From contig NZ_CP018786.1 of the NCBI RefSeq assembly GCF_002025665.1, positions 1,984,001 through 2,048,000 on the forward strand: a DNA stretch of 64,000 nucleotides. The letters run 5' to 3'. Below the pieces are notes generated by a model. That model did not search any database. It was not told the origin of the DNA and saw only the letters and a list, made by a program, of their open reading frames with translations. Position 1 is the first letter of the stretch; every line of letters begins with the position of its first letter. Made by a program: the position numbers and the translations under genes. Source of the DNA: Chryseobacterium indologenes. Lineage in GTDB: Bacteria; Bacteroidota; Bacteroidia; Flavobacteriales; Weeksellaceae. Of the stretch, positions 46,008 through 53,782 are shown piece after piece.

Positions 46008-46435
46008 ATTGACTACTTTTTTTGTTTAATATTGTTGTTGCAAGAGATTTGCGCTGGTTTTTGTCTCAGAGTAGGGATTTGAACGTTCGGATTGATGTGT
46101 TTTAAAGGCTGTTTAGTGAATTAAAATGTTAAAATAATAAAAAAATAATCTTTTATAAATGAGTCGTTTGTGAAAAATAATTACAATTTTTTATTATTTA
46201 TGTATTAATATTTCTTTATTGTTTGATTTTTTTATTAAATTTAGGTAAGAAAAAACTAATTAATTCAAAAGCAGAAAACGTTAAAAAAGATAGATGTATA
46301 TTTAAATACTTTGGTTTCCAGATAATAAGATAAAAATATTGTGTCTTTAATAATATTTAATCTTAACAGAGGCACTTAAGCCTTTTAAATAGTTATATAT
46401 TTGTTTCTTTTAAACCACAACAAACAAGATTAAGG
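46008..46435. other. AT-rich upstream region of the alpha-oxoamine synthase
   Basis: 428 bp without a gene. A TATATTTG box (46396-46403, TAnnTTTG type) lies 32 bp before the start codon at 46436. No TTTG element sits at the usual distance. The rest is AT-rich and featureless to me. Confidence 0.5.
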
Positions 46436-47692
46436 ATGAGCATCAATTTCACAACAGCAACTATTAAAGACTTTGAGAATATACCAGATAATGATATGGC
46501 TCAAAGAGCTGAAATTTTTTATGAATATTTAGACTTTGTAAAGTCTAACGGACACATGAATTACAGACTGAAGAATACTTCAGGAACCAATGCAATACTG
46601 AATGTAAATATTGCAGACCAAAACAGAGAATTTGTTAGTTTTGTATCAAGTGATTATTTAGGATTTACACAACACCCGAAAGTAAAGCAGGCTGCTATCG
46701 AAGGAATAGAGAAATATGGAACGGGAACAGGAGCTACGCCCCTTATCGGTGGCTACTTTGATTATCACAATGCTTTAGAAAAAAGAATTTCAAGTTTTTT
46801 TCAAAGAACAGAAGATGAAGCCGTAGTGTTTACTACCGGATATACTGCTAACAGCGCTAGTTTACAGTGTTTAATGCAGAAAGAAGATCTTGCTATTTTA
46901 GACATGGCAGTGCATGCCAGTGTACATGAAGGATGTGCTTTTACCAATAAAAAAACATTTCCGCACAATAATTTGGAATCTTTGGAACACATTTTGAAGG
47001 TATCTGAAAATCTGTACCGTACGAAACTCGTTATTGTGGACGGAGTGTATTCCCAAGATGGTGATACTTCCCGTATTAATGAGATCTATAACCTTGTGAA
47101 AAAGTACAATGCCTTTCTAATGGTAGACGACGTACATGGTGTCGGCATCCTTGGAGAAACCGGAAGAGGTACTTTGGAGCAGGCTGGGTTATTGGATAAA
47201 GTAGACATCATCACAGGTACATTCAGCAAAACATTTGGAAATCTGGGAGGTTATGTCATTGCAGATAAAAAAATAGCTGCCTTTATAAGATTCCATTCAC
47301 GCCAGCAGATCTTCTCAGCCACAGCTCCACCATCATCCGCAGGAATTGTTAAAGCCATTGATTTAATTGACGAAGAACCTATCTGGAGAGAAAAACTCTG
47401 GGATAACATCAATTATTTCAAAAAAGGACTGGATGATTTAGGATTAGATACAGGAGTTACCTGCTCCGCGATCGTTCCCGTAAAAATTGGAGATCCTTAT
47501 GTAACAGGAGATGTAGGAAAACTACTAATAGAAATGGGAATCTATACCAACCCGATTCTTTATCCGGCTGTACCAAGAAAAGACGCACGTATCAGGATGA
47601 GTGTAACGGCAAGACACGAAAAAGAACATCTCGACAAAACGCTTAATGCGTTTGATGATATTAATAAAAAATTGCATATTGCGAAAAAATAA
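46436..47692 (+). CDS. PLP-dependent alpha-oxoamine synthase (serine palmitoyltransferase / cysteate acyltransferase type)
   Basis: The protein has 418 residues. The class II aminotransferase fold is complete: VSFVSSDYLGFTQHPKV, ATPLIGGYFDYHNALEKRISSF, VDDVHGVGILGETGRGTLE and the PLP Lys in ITGTFSKTFGNLGGYV. KBL-type enzymes condense an acyl thioester with an amino acid. In this genus the likely roles are serine palmitoyltransferase for sphingolipids or the cysteate-using enzyme for sulfonolipids (capnine); sequence by eye does not separate them, and glycine C-acetyltransferase is less likely. A TetR regulator follows after 5 bp. Confidence 0.8.
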   Translation: MSINFTTATIKDFENIPDNDMAQRAEIFYEYLDFVKSNGHMNYRLKNTSGTNAILNVNIADQNREFVSFVSSDYLGFTQHPKVKQAAIEGIEKYGTGTGATPLIGGYFDYHNALEKRISSFFQRTEDEAVVFTTGYTANSASLQCLMQKEDLAILDMAVHASVHEGCAFTNKKTFPHNNLESLEHILKVSENLYRTKLVIVDGVYSQDGDTSRINEIYNLVKKYNAFLMVDDVHGVGILGETGRGTLEQAGLLDKVDIITGTFSKTFGNLGGYVIADKKIAAFIRFHSRQQIFSATAPPSSAGIVKAIDLIDEEPIWREKLWDNINYFKKGLDDLGLDTGVTCSAIVPVKIGDPYVTGDVGKLLIEMGIYTNPILYPAVPRKDARIRMSVTARHEKEHLDKTLNAFDDINKKLHIAKK

Positions 47693-47697
47693 TAATT

Positions 47698-48330
47698 ATG
47701 CCTAGAAAAGTAGTGCAGGGCCCCATTAGGGACAAAGAAAAAACAAAGCAGAAACTGCTTGCTGCAGTTGGTAAAATTTTAAGAGTAAAAGGATATTCCG
47801 GATTAAAAGTAAGCAAGATAGCTGCCGTTGCCGGATTTGATAAAAAATTGATCTATGAGTACTTTGGAAGTACTGATAAACTGATCGATGAATATATCAA
47901 ATCTCAGGATTACTGGAGCCAGGTCAACCAGGATGTTGATATGGATTTCTCGGACGGTGGGCACGAACTTACTAAAATGGTTGTATTGAACCAGTTCGAA
48001 AACCTGAAGAAAAATAAAGAACTTCAGAAGATCATCCTTTGGGAGCTTTCGGAAAGTAAGCCTATTCTTAAGAAATTGGTTGAACAACGTGAAGAAGTAG
48101 GAGAGGTTTTATTTGGAAACATCTCAGATCCTTACTTTGGTGAAGGAGTAGCAACAAGACACAGAGCAATTATGGCTTTGATTGTGTCTGGAGCTTACTA
48201 TCTCAACCTTTATACAGGATACAACGCCAATAAGTTTTGTGGTATTGATCTGAAAACTGAAGAAGGAAGAAAAGAGGTTGAAGCCGCTATTGTTGAGTTG
48301 ATCGACTTTGCATACAGCAAAAAGAAATAG
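47698..48330 (+). CDS. TetR/AcrR-family regulator
   Basis: The protein has 210 residues. The N-terminal HTH (KEKTKQKLLAAVGKILRVKGYSGLKVSKIAAVAGFDKKLIYEYFGSTDKLI) is typical; the remainder is a helical ligand-binding domain. It starts 5 bp after the alpha-oxoamine synthase gene and is probably cotranscribed, so it could sense a lipid intermediate and regulate that gene. This is inference from adjacency. Confidence 0.9.
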   Translation: MPRKVVQGPIRDKEKTKQKLLAAVGKILRVKGYSGLKVSKIAAVAGFDKKLIYEYFGSTDKLIDEYIKSQDYWSQVNQDVDMDFSDGGHELTKMVVLNQFENLKKNKELQKIILWELSESKPILKKLVEQREEVGEVLFGNISDPYFGEGVATRHRAIMALIVSGAYYLNLYTGYNANKFCGIDLKTEEGRKEVEAAIVELIDFAYSKKK

Positions 48331-48428
48331 AAATTAAAAGTTTTCCGATTTGAGCAGAAATACGTTTTTGTTAATAATTTGAAAACTTTTAATTTTCAAA
48401 TTAAAACTATATTTCTTACTTTTGGCCA

Positions 48429-49514
48429 ATGGAAAATTTTATAGTATCTGCAAGAAAATATCGTCCTCAGGAGTTTGATACGGTTGTAGGGCAATCCCAT
48501 ATTACGGATACTTTAGAACATGCAATTGAAGAAAGTCAATTAGCTCAGGCATTACTTTTTTGCGGTCCTCGTGGTGTGGGTAAAACTACCTGTGCCAGAA
48601 TTCTGGCAAGAAAGATCAATGAGAAAGATGGCTCGGTTTCAGAAGATGGCTTTGCTTACAATATCTATGAACTGGATGCAGCATCCAATAACTCTGTAGA
48701 TGATATCAGAGAACTTATAGATCAGGTACGTTTTGCACCTCAGGTTGGTAAATACAAAGTATATATCATTGATGAGGTTCATATGCTGTCTTCTGCCGCT
48801 TTCAATGCTTTCCTGAAAACGCTGGAAGAGCCGCCTGCTCATGCTATTTTTATTTTGGCTACAACGGAGAAACATAAAATTATTCCAACAATTTTATCCC
48901 GTTGTCAGATTTATGACTTCAAGAGAATTACCATTGAAGACATCCAGAATCATCTGAAAGATATTGCCCAAAAAGAAAATATTCAGTATGAAGATGACGC
49001 GCTGTATCTGATTGCTCAGAAAGCAGATGGCGCATTAAGAGATGCACTTTCTATCTTCGACAGACTTTCTACCTTCTCCCAGAAAAATATTACACTGGCA
49101 AAAGCCGCAGAAGTACTCAACATTCTGGATTATGATCAATATCTGAACATTGTGGATCTTGCGAAGGAAAACAAAATTCCTGAAGTGCTTTTTGCGTTCA
49201 ATGAGATTGTGAAAAAAGGTTTTGATCCCCATATTTTCATTGCCGGATTAGGAAATCATTTCAGAGATTTGATGATGGCACAGAATACTTCCGCCATGGA
49301 ACTCATTGAAGTAGGAGAGAAAACAAAGGCTAAATTTGTAGAGCAAGGACAGAAATGGGCCGCCCAGCAGCTTATTGATGGCATTGAGATCTGTAACCAT
49401 GCAGATATTAATTATAAGAATTCCAAAAACCCAAGACTTACGGTTGAAATTGCTTTAATGCAGCTGGCTTCACTGACAGCTAATTTAGGTGATACTAAAA
49501 AAAAAAGTTCCTGA
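48429..49514 (+). CDS. dnaX: DNA polymerase III subunit gamma (0-frame product of dnaX)
   Basis: 361 residues in the zero frame. It is the clamp-loader ATPase: start MENFIVSARKYRPQEFDTVVGQ, Walker A in CGPRGVGKTTCARILARKI, DEVHMLSSAAFNAFLKTLEEPP, and sensor 1 with the SRC motif in TTEKHKIIPTILSRC. The four-Cys zinc module of E. coli DnaX is replaced by a short Asp/Glu-rich segment, as I would expect for Bacteroidetes. The frame ends KKKSS-stop right after an A10 run (49497-49506), whereas the tau C-terminal part continues in the -1 frame to 50128. Full tau would be 566 residues. Confidence 0.9.
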   Translation: MENFIVSARKYRPQEFDTVVGQSHITDTLEHAIEESQLAQALLFCGPRGVGKTTCARILARKINEKDGSVSEDGFAYNIYELDAASNNSVDDIRELIDQVRFAPQVGKYKVYIIDEVHMLSSAAFNAFLKTLEEPPAHAIFILATTEKHKIIPTILSRCQIYDFKRITIEDIQNHLKDIAQKENIQYEDDALYLIAQKADGALRDALSIFDRLSTFSQKNITLAKAAEVLNILDYDQYLNIVDLAKENKIPEVLFAFNEIVKKGFDPHIFIAGLGNHFRDLMMAQNTSAMELIEVGEKTKAKFVEQGQKWAAQQLIDGIEICNHADINYKNSKNPRLTVEIALMQLASLTANLGDTKKKSS

Positions 49515-49546
49515 TACTGGCTCCGTTTCTCAGTGAGAAACAGGAG
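49497..49546 (+). promoter_or_regulatory. recoding signal in dnaX: A10 slippery run plus hairpin
   Basis: Ten A (49497-49506) contain the heptamer A AAA AAA in zero-frame phasing (49499-49505). The zero-frame stop TGA is at 49512-49514. A hairpin follows at 49521-49546: CTCCGTTTCTC pairs with GAGAAAC-A-GGAG across an AGT loop (11 bp, one bulged A). Spacing from heptamer to stem is 15 nt, longer than the usual 5-9. An A run this long can also cause transcriptional slippage. Confidence 0.65.
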
Positions 49547-50128
49547 GTGAAGATGCCGGAAAAGGCCCAGGAGAAGAAAGAAATTAAAACAGGACAACAA
49601 CCTGCTGCTTCCCAGGCAGTTCAGGAAGTTTCAGTAACAAAAACCACCAAGCCATTGTCAAGACCGGGAATCTCTTCCGGTTTCAGCATCAATTCCTTTT
49701 TGAATAAAGAAGATAACGTAGAAACAACAGAAGATGTTGTGGTAAAAACTGATAATCTTCCTCAGAACCATTTTACAGATACAGATCTGCAGGTGGAATG
49801 GAAAATTATGCTTAAACAGCTTCAGGTAAAAAATAATTTTGTATTTAATGCAGTTAAGACCTTCAAACTGGTAAAAGCTGAAGAGCATAAAATCAAAGTT
49901 TTGTTCCCTTCAGATTCTGCAAAAGTAGAATTTGATAAAATAAGTGGAGAATTTTTTAATCATTTTAAAAGAAAAATTCAGAACCATATTATCGAGGTAG
50001 AATACGTCAGAGACGTTGAAAATCTGAAGATTGAGGTGGTGACGAAAAGAAAAATGTTTGAAAAATTTATAGAAAAAAATCCACTTTTGAAAGATCTTGA
50101 TGATTTAATGAAGTTTGATTTGACATAA
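49547..50128 (+). CDS. dnaX: DNA polymerase III subunit tau C-terminal part (-1 frame of dnaX)
   Basis: The -1 frame has no stop from 49499 onwards; after the slip it reads KFLILAPFLSEKQEVKMPEK and continues to 50128. The nominal GTG/ATG at 49547-49553 need not be used. A Lys/Glu/Gln/Pro/Ser-rich linker is followed by the conserved tau-type C-terminal domain (EWKIMLKQLQVKNNFVFNAVKTFKL, then VLFPSDSAKVEFDKI). This is the part that contacts polymerase and helicase in other bacteria. It shows no decay, so tau is evidently under selection and made by frameshifting, unless the A10 count is an error for A9. Confidence 0.8.
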   Translation: MKMPEKAQEKKEIKTGQQPAASQAVQEVSVTKTTKPLSRPGISSGFSINSFLNKEDNVETTEDVVVKTDNLPQNHFTDTDLQVEWKIMLKQLQVKNNFVFNAVKTFKLVKAEEHKIKVLFPSDSAKVEFDKISGEFFNHFKRKIQNHIIEVEYVRDVENLKIEVVTKRKMFEKFIEKNPLLKDLDDLMKFDLT

Positions 50129-50142
50129 TTTTTATATATTTG
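50114..50142 (+). promoter_or_regulatory. promoter of the aromatic leader / DAHP synthase unit
   Basis: TTTG (50114-50117), 17 bp, TATATTTG (50135-50142). It overlaps the end of dnaX and gives a transcript of about 380 nt before the DAHP synthase start. Confidence 0.6.
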
Positions 50143-50224
50143 TCAAATATTTCTGTCGAAAATAAGTTTTTGACAAAAACAAATTACAACCAGAAACGCT
50201 AAATAAAGACATTTCCAGAATAAA

Positions 50225-50356
50225 ATGGAAAATTTGACTAACACATATCAGTCTTTTTTTGCACCCGCTAATTACTTTTTTAGCGGTTATTTTAGTTTTT
50301 CTGCTTCTTATTATAGAAATTTCAGAACGTATTACCGATTTTATTGGTACTGTTAA
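50225..50356 (+). CDS. aromatic-rich leader peptide of DAHP synthase (attenuator peptide)
   Basis: A 43-codon ORF begins MENLTNTYQSFFAPANYFF and ends RFYWYC. It has nine Tyr, eight Phe and one Trp, 18 aromatic residues of 43, clustered as FF, YFF, YY, YY and FYWY. The next gene, 172 bp downstream, is DAHP synthase/chorismate mutase, the first step of Phe/Tyr/Trp synthesis. This is the composition and position expected of a translated leader peptide whose stalling at Phe/Tyr codons controls the downstream gene. It has no signal peptide or domain. Confidence 0.8.
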   Translation: MENLTNTYQSFFAPANYFFSGYFSFSASYYRNFRTYYRFYWYC

Positions 50357-50528
50357 CTGAATTTCTTTCCAAAAAATACAGGAGAAGTAGAGCCCTATTA
50401 TTTTCCTGATTCCTTTAAACAATTTTGAACGGCATTTTTTGAAAAGAATTATAAATTAAATTTTATAATCCAAAGGGCTATTGCTGTTAACGAAAAAATT
50501 ATATAAAAAAACAATAAAATTTAGAATA
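50357..50528 (+). promoter_or_regulatory. attenuator-like region between leader peptide and DAHP synthase
   Basis: Candidate stems: CAGGAGAA / TTTTCCTG (50379-50386 and 50401-50408), ATTATAAA / TTTATAAT (50448-50455 and 50462-50469), and a long-range AGCCCT / AGGGCT pairing. The AGCCCT lies in the loop of the first stem, so mutually exclusive folds are possible. I do not see a classical GC-rich stem with a T tract. Confidence 0.45.
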
Positions 50529-51608
50529 ATGAATTTAAATGATTTAAAAAATGAGTGGATCGATGGGCTTACACAACCTCTAATGATTGCAGGGCCATGT
50601 AGTGCAGAAAGTGAAACTCAAATGCTTGAAACAGCCAGGAGAATTAAAGAATCCAATGCTAATGTATCGGTTTTCCGTGCAGGAATCTGGAAACCTCGTA
50701 CCAAACCAAACGGTTTTGAAGGAGTAGGAGTGATCGGTTTGAACTGGCTAAAAAAAGTAAAAGAAGAGTACGGTTTTAAAACGGCGACTGAGGTAGCCAA
50801 TGCACACCATGTGTTTGCAGCTCTGGAAGCAGATGTAGATGTTCTTTGGATCGGAGCACGTTCTACAGTGAACCCGTTTACAGTGCAGGAAATTGCGATG
50901 GCTTTAAGAGGAACCGATAAGCCTGTCTTCGTGAAAAACCCTGTGAATCCGGATCTTGCACTATGGATCGGAGCTTTGGAAAGACTTTTAGGACAGGATA
51001 TTAAAAACCTGGGAGTAATCCACAGAGGATTTTCAACATACCAGAAAACAAAATACAGAAACAATCCAAACTGGCAGATTGCCCTTGATTTCAAAAGCCA
51101 GTTCCCAAATATTCCAATGTTAATCGATCCTTCTCACATCTGCGGAAACAGAACTGGTCTTGCTGATATTACACAGGAAGCACTTAACGTAGGATACCAG
51201 GGAGCGATCATTGAATCGCACTGCAATCCTGACGAGGCGTGGAGTGATGCTTCTCAGCAAATTACCCCTGAAGTTCTTGCAGATCTTATTGGTAATCTGA
51301 AGGTAAGAAGCTCCAATCTTGCAGGTTTTGAGGGAGAGATGGGCAGACACAGAACTTTGATCTCTGATCTTGACTTCCAGTTAATTGAACTTCTTTCTCA
51401 AAGAATGAAAATTTCTGAGAAAATCGGTAAACTTAAAAAGGAAAATGACATTGCAATCTTCCAGCCTGAACGTTGGAAAGTAATTACAGAATACGCTACT
51501 CAGAAAGCAAAAGAAACTGGAATGTCTCAGGAGTTTATTGAAAAAGTATTCAAAGCTATTCACGAAGAGTCTATTGAAGTTCAGAATAACATTATGATTG
51601 AGAGATAA
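50529..51608 (+). CDS. bifunctional DAHP synthase / chorismate mutase (type II)
   Basis: From the ATG at 50529 it has 359 residues; the longer ORF start at 50481 lies in AT-rich leader sequence and is rejected. Residues 1-265 are a DAHP/KDOPS-type barrel (LMIAGPCSAESETQ, FRAGIWKPRTKPNGFEG, LIDPSHICGNR). Residues 273-359 are an AroQ-type chorismate mutase (ISDLDFQLIELLSQRMKISEKIGKLKKEN). It makes DAHP from PEP and erythrose-4-phosphate and prephenate from chorismate, the fusion usual in Bacteroidetes, where the mutase domain can give feedback control. Upstream is a Phe/Tyr-rich leader peptide. Confidence 0.95.
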   Translation: MNLNDLKNEWIDGLTQPLMIAGPCSAESETQMLETARRIKESNANVSVFRAGIWKPRTKPNGFEGVGVIGLNWLKKVKEEYGFKTATEVANAHHVFAALEADVDVLWIGARSTVNPFTVQEIAMALRGTDKPVFVKNPVNPDLALWIGALERLLGQDIKNLGVIHRGFSTYQKTKYRNNPNWQIALDFKSQFPNIPMLIDPSHICGNRTGLADITQEALNVGYQGAIIESHCNPDEAWSDASQQITPEVLADLIGNLKVRSSNLAGFEGEMGRHRTLISDLDFQLIELLSQRMKISEKIGKLKKENDIAIFQPERWKVITEYATQKAKETGMSQEFIEKVFKAIHEESIEVQNNIMIER

Positions 51609-51666
51609 GCTGTGGATAAAAAGTAAAAGAGACTAATACTTTTACTAAATTTTCAGCTAAAAAATA

Positions 51667-51746
51667 AATTAGGGCTTAGACATCAGCATTTAGGGCAATT
51701 GAAACATGTGTTTTTAAACCTATTTCCTGAATGCTAAGCCCTAATT
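51667..51746. repeat. 13-bp inverted repeat upstream of rsgA
   Basis: AATTAGGGCTTAG (51667-51679) and CTAAGCCCTAATT (51734-51746) are perfect complements; with a 5-nt bulge the stem extends through AGCATT / AATGCT. The right arm ends 3 bp before the rsgA -7 box. It may be the terminator/insulator of the DAHP synthase gene or a small palindromic element. Confidence 0.55.
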
Positions 51747-51749
51747 GCG

Positions 51750-51757
51750 TATATTTG
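51750..51757 (+). promoter_or_regulatory. -7 box of rsgA
   Basis: TATATTTG (TAnnTTTG type), 14 bp before the ATG at 51772. No TTTG is found 19 bp further up. Confidence 0.55.
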
Positions 51758-51771
51758 CACCAGCATTATCT

Positions 51772-52698
51772 ATGAAAGGAAAAATCATTAAATCTACAGG
51801 CAGTTGGTACCAGGTTTTGGAATTGGAAACAAATAAAATTTTCGAGGCCAGAATCAGGGGGAAATTCAAATTAATAAAAACTAGACTTACCAATCCACTT
51901 GCTGTAGGAGATTTTGTTGAGTTTCAACTGGAGCAGGATGATATCGCATGGATCACAAAAATTGAACCGCGCTCCAATTATCTAATCAGAAAATCCGTAA
52001 ACCTTTCAAAAGAAGCCCATATTATTGCATCCAATATTGATTTGGCATGCTTTATCTTCACTCTGAAACATCCTGAAACATCTTTAGGATTTCTGGACAG
52101 GTTTCTGGCATGTTGTGAAGCCTATAATATTACCCCACTCATTCTTTTTAATAAGATCGATGTTTTACACGACGAAGAAATTGAAATTGTAAAGGATGTT
52201 GAATTCCTATATCAGGAAATTGGATATGATACTTTGGAAATTTCTTCCTATTCTAAATTGAATCTTGATCAGCTTCAGGAGATTCTTAAAGATAAAACTT
52301 CAGTATTTTTCGGCCACTCAGGTTGTGGGAAATCTACTTTAGTGAATGCTTTACAGCCAGGATTAAATTTAAAAACATCTGAAATTTCAGATACTCACCT
52401 GAAAGGAAAGCATACCACAACCTTTGCTCAGATGCACTTCTGGCATTTTGGCGGAAACGTTATCGATACTCCGGGAGTTCGTGAATTTGCAATGATTGAT
52501 ATTGAAAAAGAAGAAGTACAGCATTACTTTCCTGAAATTTTTAAAAAGAGAGAAGAGTGCAAATTTCACAACTGTCTTCACATCAATGAACCGAAATGTG
52601 CCGTTATCGATGCTCTTGAAACAGGCGAGATTCAACATTCCCGCTATGCTACATATATTAAATTGATGGATGAAGCAGAAGAGGCTTCTCAAAAATAA
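51772..52698 (+). CDS. rsgA: ribosome small-subunit-dependent GTPase A
   Basis: From the ATG at 51772 it has 308 residues (MKGKIIKSTGSWYQVLELET); the ORF start nine codons earlier falls on the promoter box. It has an N-terminal OB-fold, then the circularly permuted GTPase with G4 (LILFNKID) before the P-loop (FGHSGCGKSTLVNAL, about residue 180) and G3 (DTPGVREF). The C-terminal zinc knuckle is CKFHNCLHINEPKC. It assists late 30S ribosome assembly. It appears monocistronic. Confidence 0.95.
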   Translation: MKGKIIKSTGSWYQVLELETNKIFEARIRGKFKLIKTRLTNPLAVGDFVEFQLEQDDIAWITKIEPRSNYLIRKSVNLSKEAHIIASNIDLACFIFTLKHPETSLGFLDRFLACCEAYNITPLILFNKIDVLHDEEIEIVKDVEFLYQEIGYDTLEISSYSKLNLDQLQEILKDKTSVFFGHSGCGKSTLVNALQPGLNLKTSEISDTHLKGKHTTTFAQMHFWHFGGNVIDTPGVREFAMIDIEKEEVQHYFPEIFKKREECKFHNCLHINEPKCAVIDALETGEIQHSRYATYIKLMDEAEEASQK

Positions 52699-53081
52699 AC
52701 AGCAAAAGACATTCTCTTTTTAACAATTACAGATTAATTCGGACAATCTGTACTATTTTATGTATCACTATATTAGAATAATATTCTAAAAAATCATTTC
52801 TCTAAAGATTGTATTTAATTCTGTTTTGAAATGTGTATTTTTTTAGCTTATTTTTTTTAGTTTTTAATGAAAAAAAATCTCTTTTTAGATAACTCTACTT
52901 TCTGGCACTCTTTTTTCGGCACATAACTCCACTTTTGTCACATTTTTTCCGATCTGAAAAATGATATTACTCGATTTTTGGATATTGTATTAATTTCAAT
53001 AAAAGTTTCAATAATGTTGTATATGGGGCTATTTGAGTTAAAAAATTATTAAATTGATAAAAATATAGAGTTTTTTTTGAA
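52699..53081. other. AT-rich intergenic region downstream of rsgA
   Basis: No gene is visible. ACAGATT / AATCTGT (52729-52735 and 52745-52751) may end the rsgA transcript. TTAGAAT / ATTCTAA is a short AT-rich palindrome near 52775. The rest is featureless to me. Confidence 0.45.
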
Positions 53082-53240
53082 AATAAAAAACCCAGCCGAA
53101 GCTGGGTAAAAACTAATAACCATGAAAACTCAAATTAAACATGAGAATCGCAATAGAATAAACAATTACTGTGCCAAAGTTTAGTTTACAATTTCTTAAT
53201 AAAAGTTATTTTTATGTTAAAAAAAAATTAAAATAAAAAT
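53082..53240 (-). ncRNA. candidate minus-strand small RNA divergent from ndk
   Basis: On the minus strand a TATCTTTG box (53241-53248) is followed after about 135 nt by CCCAGC-TTCG-GCTGGG (53091-53106) and a run of T, a textbook terminator. No ORF of note lies between. On the plus strand a 20-codon ORF (53122-53184) starts after the same stem, so the reverse reading as a short peptide leader cannot be excluded. Confidence 0.4.
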
Positions 53241-53255
53241 CAAAGATATTTTTTG

Positions 53256-53263
53256 TAATTTTG
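53256..53263 (+). promoter_or_regulatory. -7 box of ndk
   Basis: TAATTTTG (TAnnTTTG type), 23 bp before the ndk ATG; divergent from the TATCTTTG box on the other strand at 53241-53248. Confidence 0.55.
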
Positions 53264-53286
53264 CGCCATTAAAAAAATATACATTT

Positions 53287-53703
53287 ATGTCTAACATTAC
53301 ATTCACTATGATTAAGCCTGATGCTGTTGCTGACGGACATATCGGTGCTATATTGGGTAAGATTGCTGAAGGAGGTTTTAAAATCAAAGCTTTAAAATTA
53401 ACTCAGCTTACAGTTGCTGATGCAAAAAAATTCTATGAAGTACACGCTGAAAGACCATTTTATGGAGAATTAGTAGAATTCATGAGCTCTGGTCCTATCG
53501 TTGCTGCAGTTTTAGAAAAAGACAATGCGGTTGAAGACTTCAGAACATTAATTGGTGCTACTAACCCTGCAGAAGCTGCAGAAGGTACTATCAGAAAAAT
53601 GTTTGCAAGAAGCATCGGAGAAAATGCTGTTCACGGTTCAGATTCTGACGAGAATGCATTAATCGAAGCTCAATTCCATTTTTCAGGAAGAGAGATTTTC
53701 TAA
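53287..53703 (+). CDS. ndk: nucleoside-diphosphate kinase
   Basis: The protein has 138 residues, the standard NDK length. [15 protein letters not shown] at the start, the [17 protein letters not shown] block and the phospho-His116 in [10 protein letters not shown] are intact. It transfers the gamma-phosphate between nucleoside tri- and diphosphates in the cytoplasm. It is monocistronic, with its own -7 box and a strong terminator at 53726-53757. Confidence 0.97.
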   Translation: MSNITFTMIKPDAVADGHIGAILGKIAEGGFKIKALKLTQLTVADAKKFYEVHAERPFYGELVEFMSSGPIVAAVLEKDNAVEDFRTLIGATNPAEAAEGTIRKMFARSIGENAVHGSDSDENALIEAQFHFSGREIF

Positions 53704-53725
53704 GAAAATCATCTTACAAAATAAA

Positions 53726-53757
53726 AAATCCGGAGAATTTTCTCCGGATTTTGTTTT
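53726..53757. terminator. ndk terminator
   Basis: AAATCCGGAGA / TCTCCGGATTT with T-rich tail; it can also serve the convergent fucosidase gene. Confidence 0.85.
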
Positions 53758-53782
53758 TATATGAATGCATCTTTCAGATATA

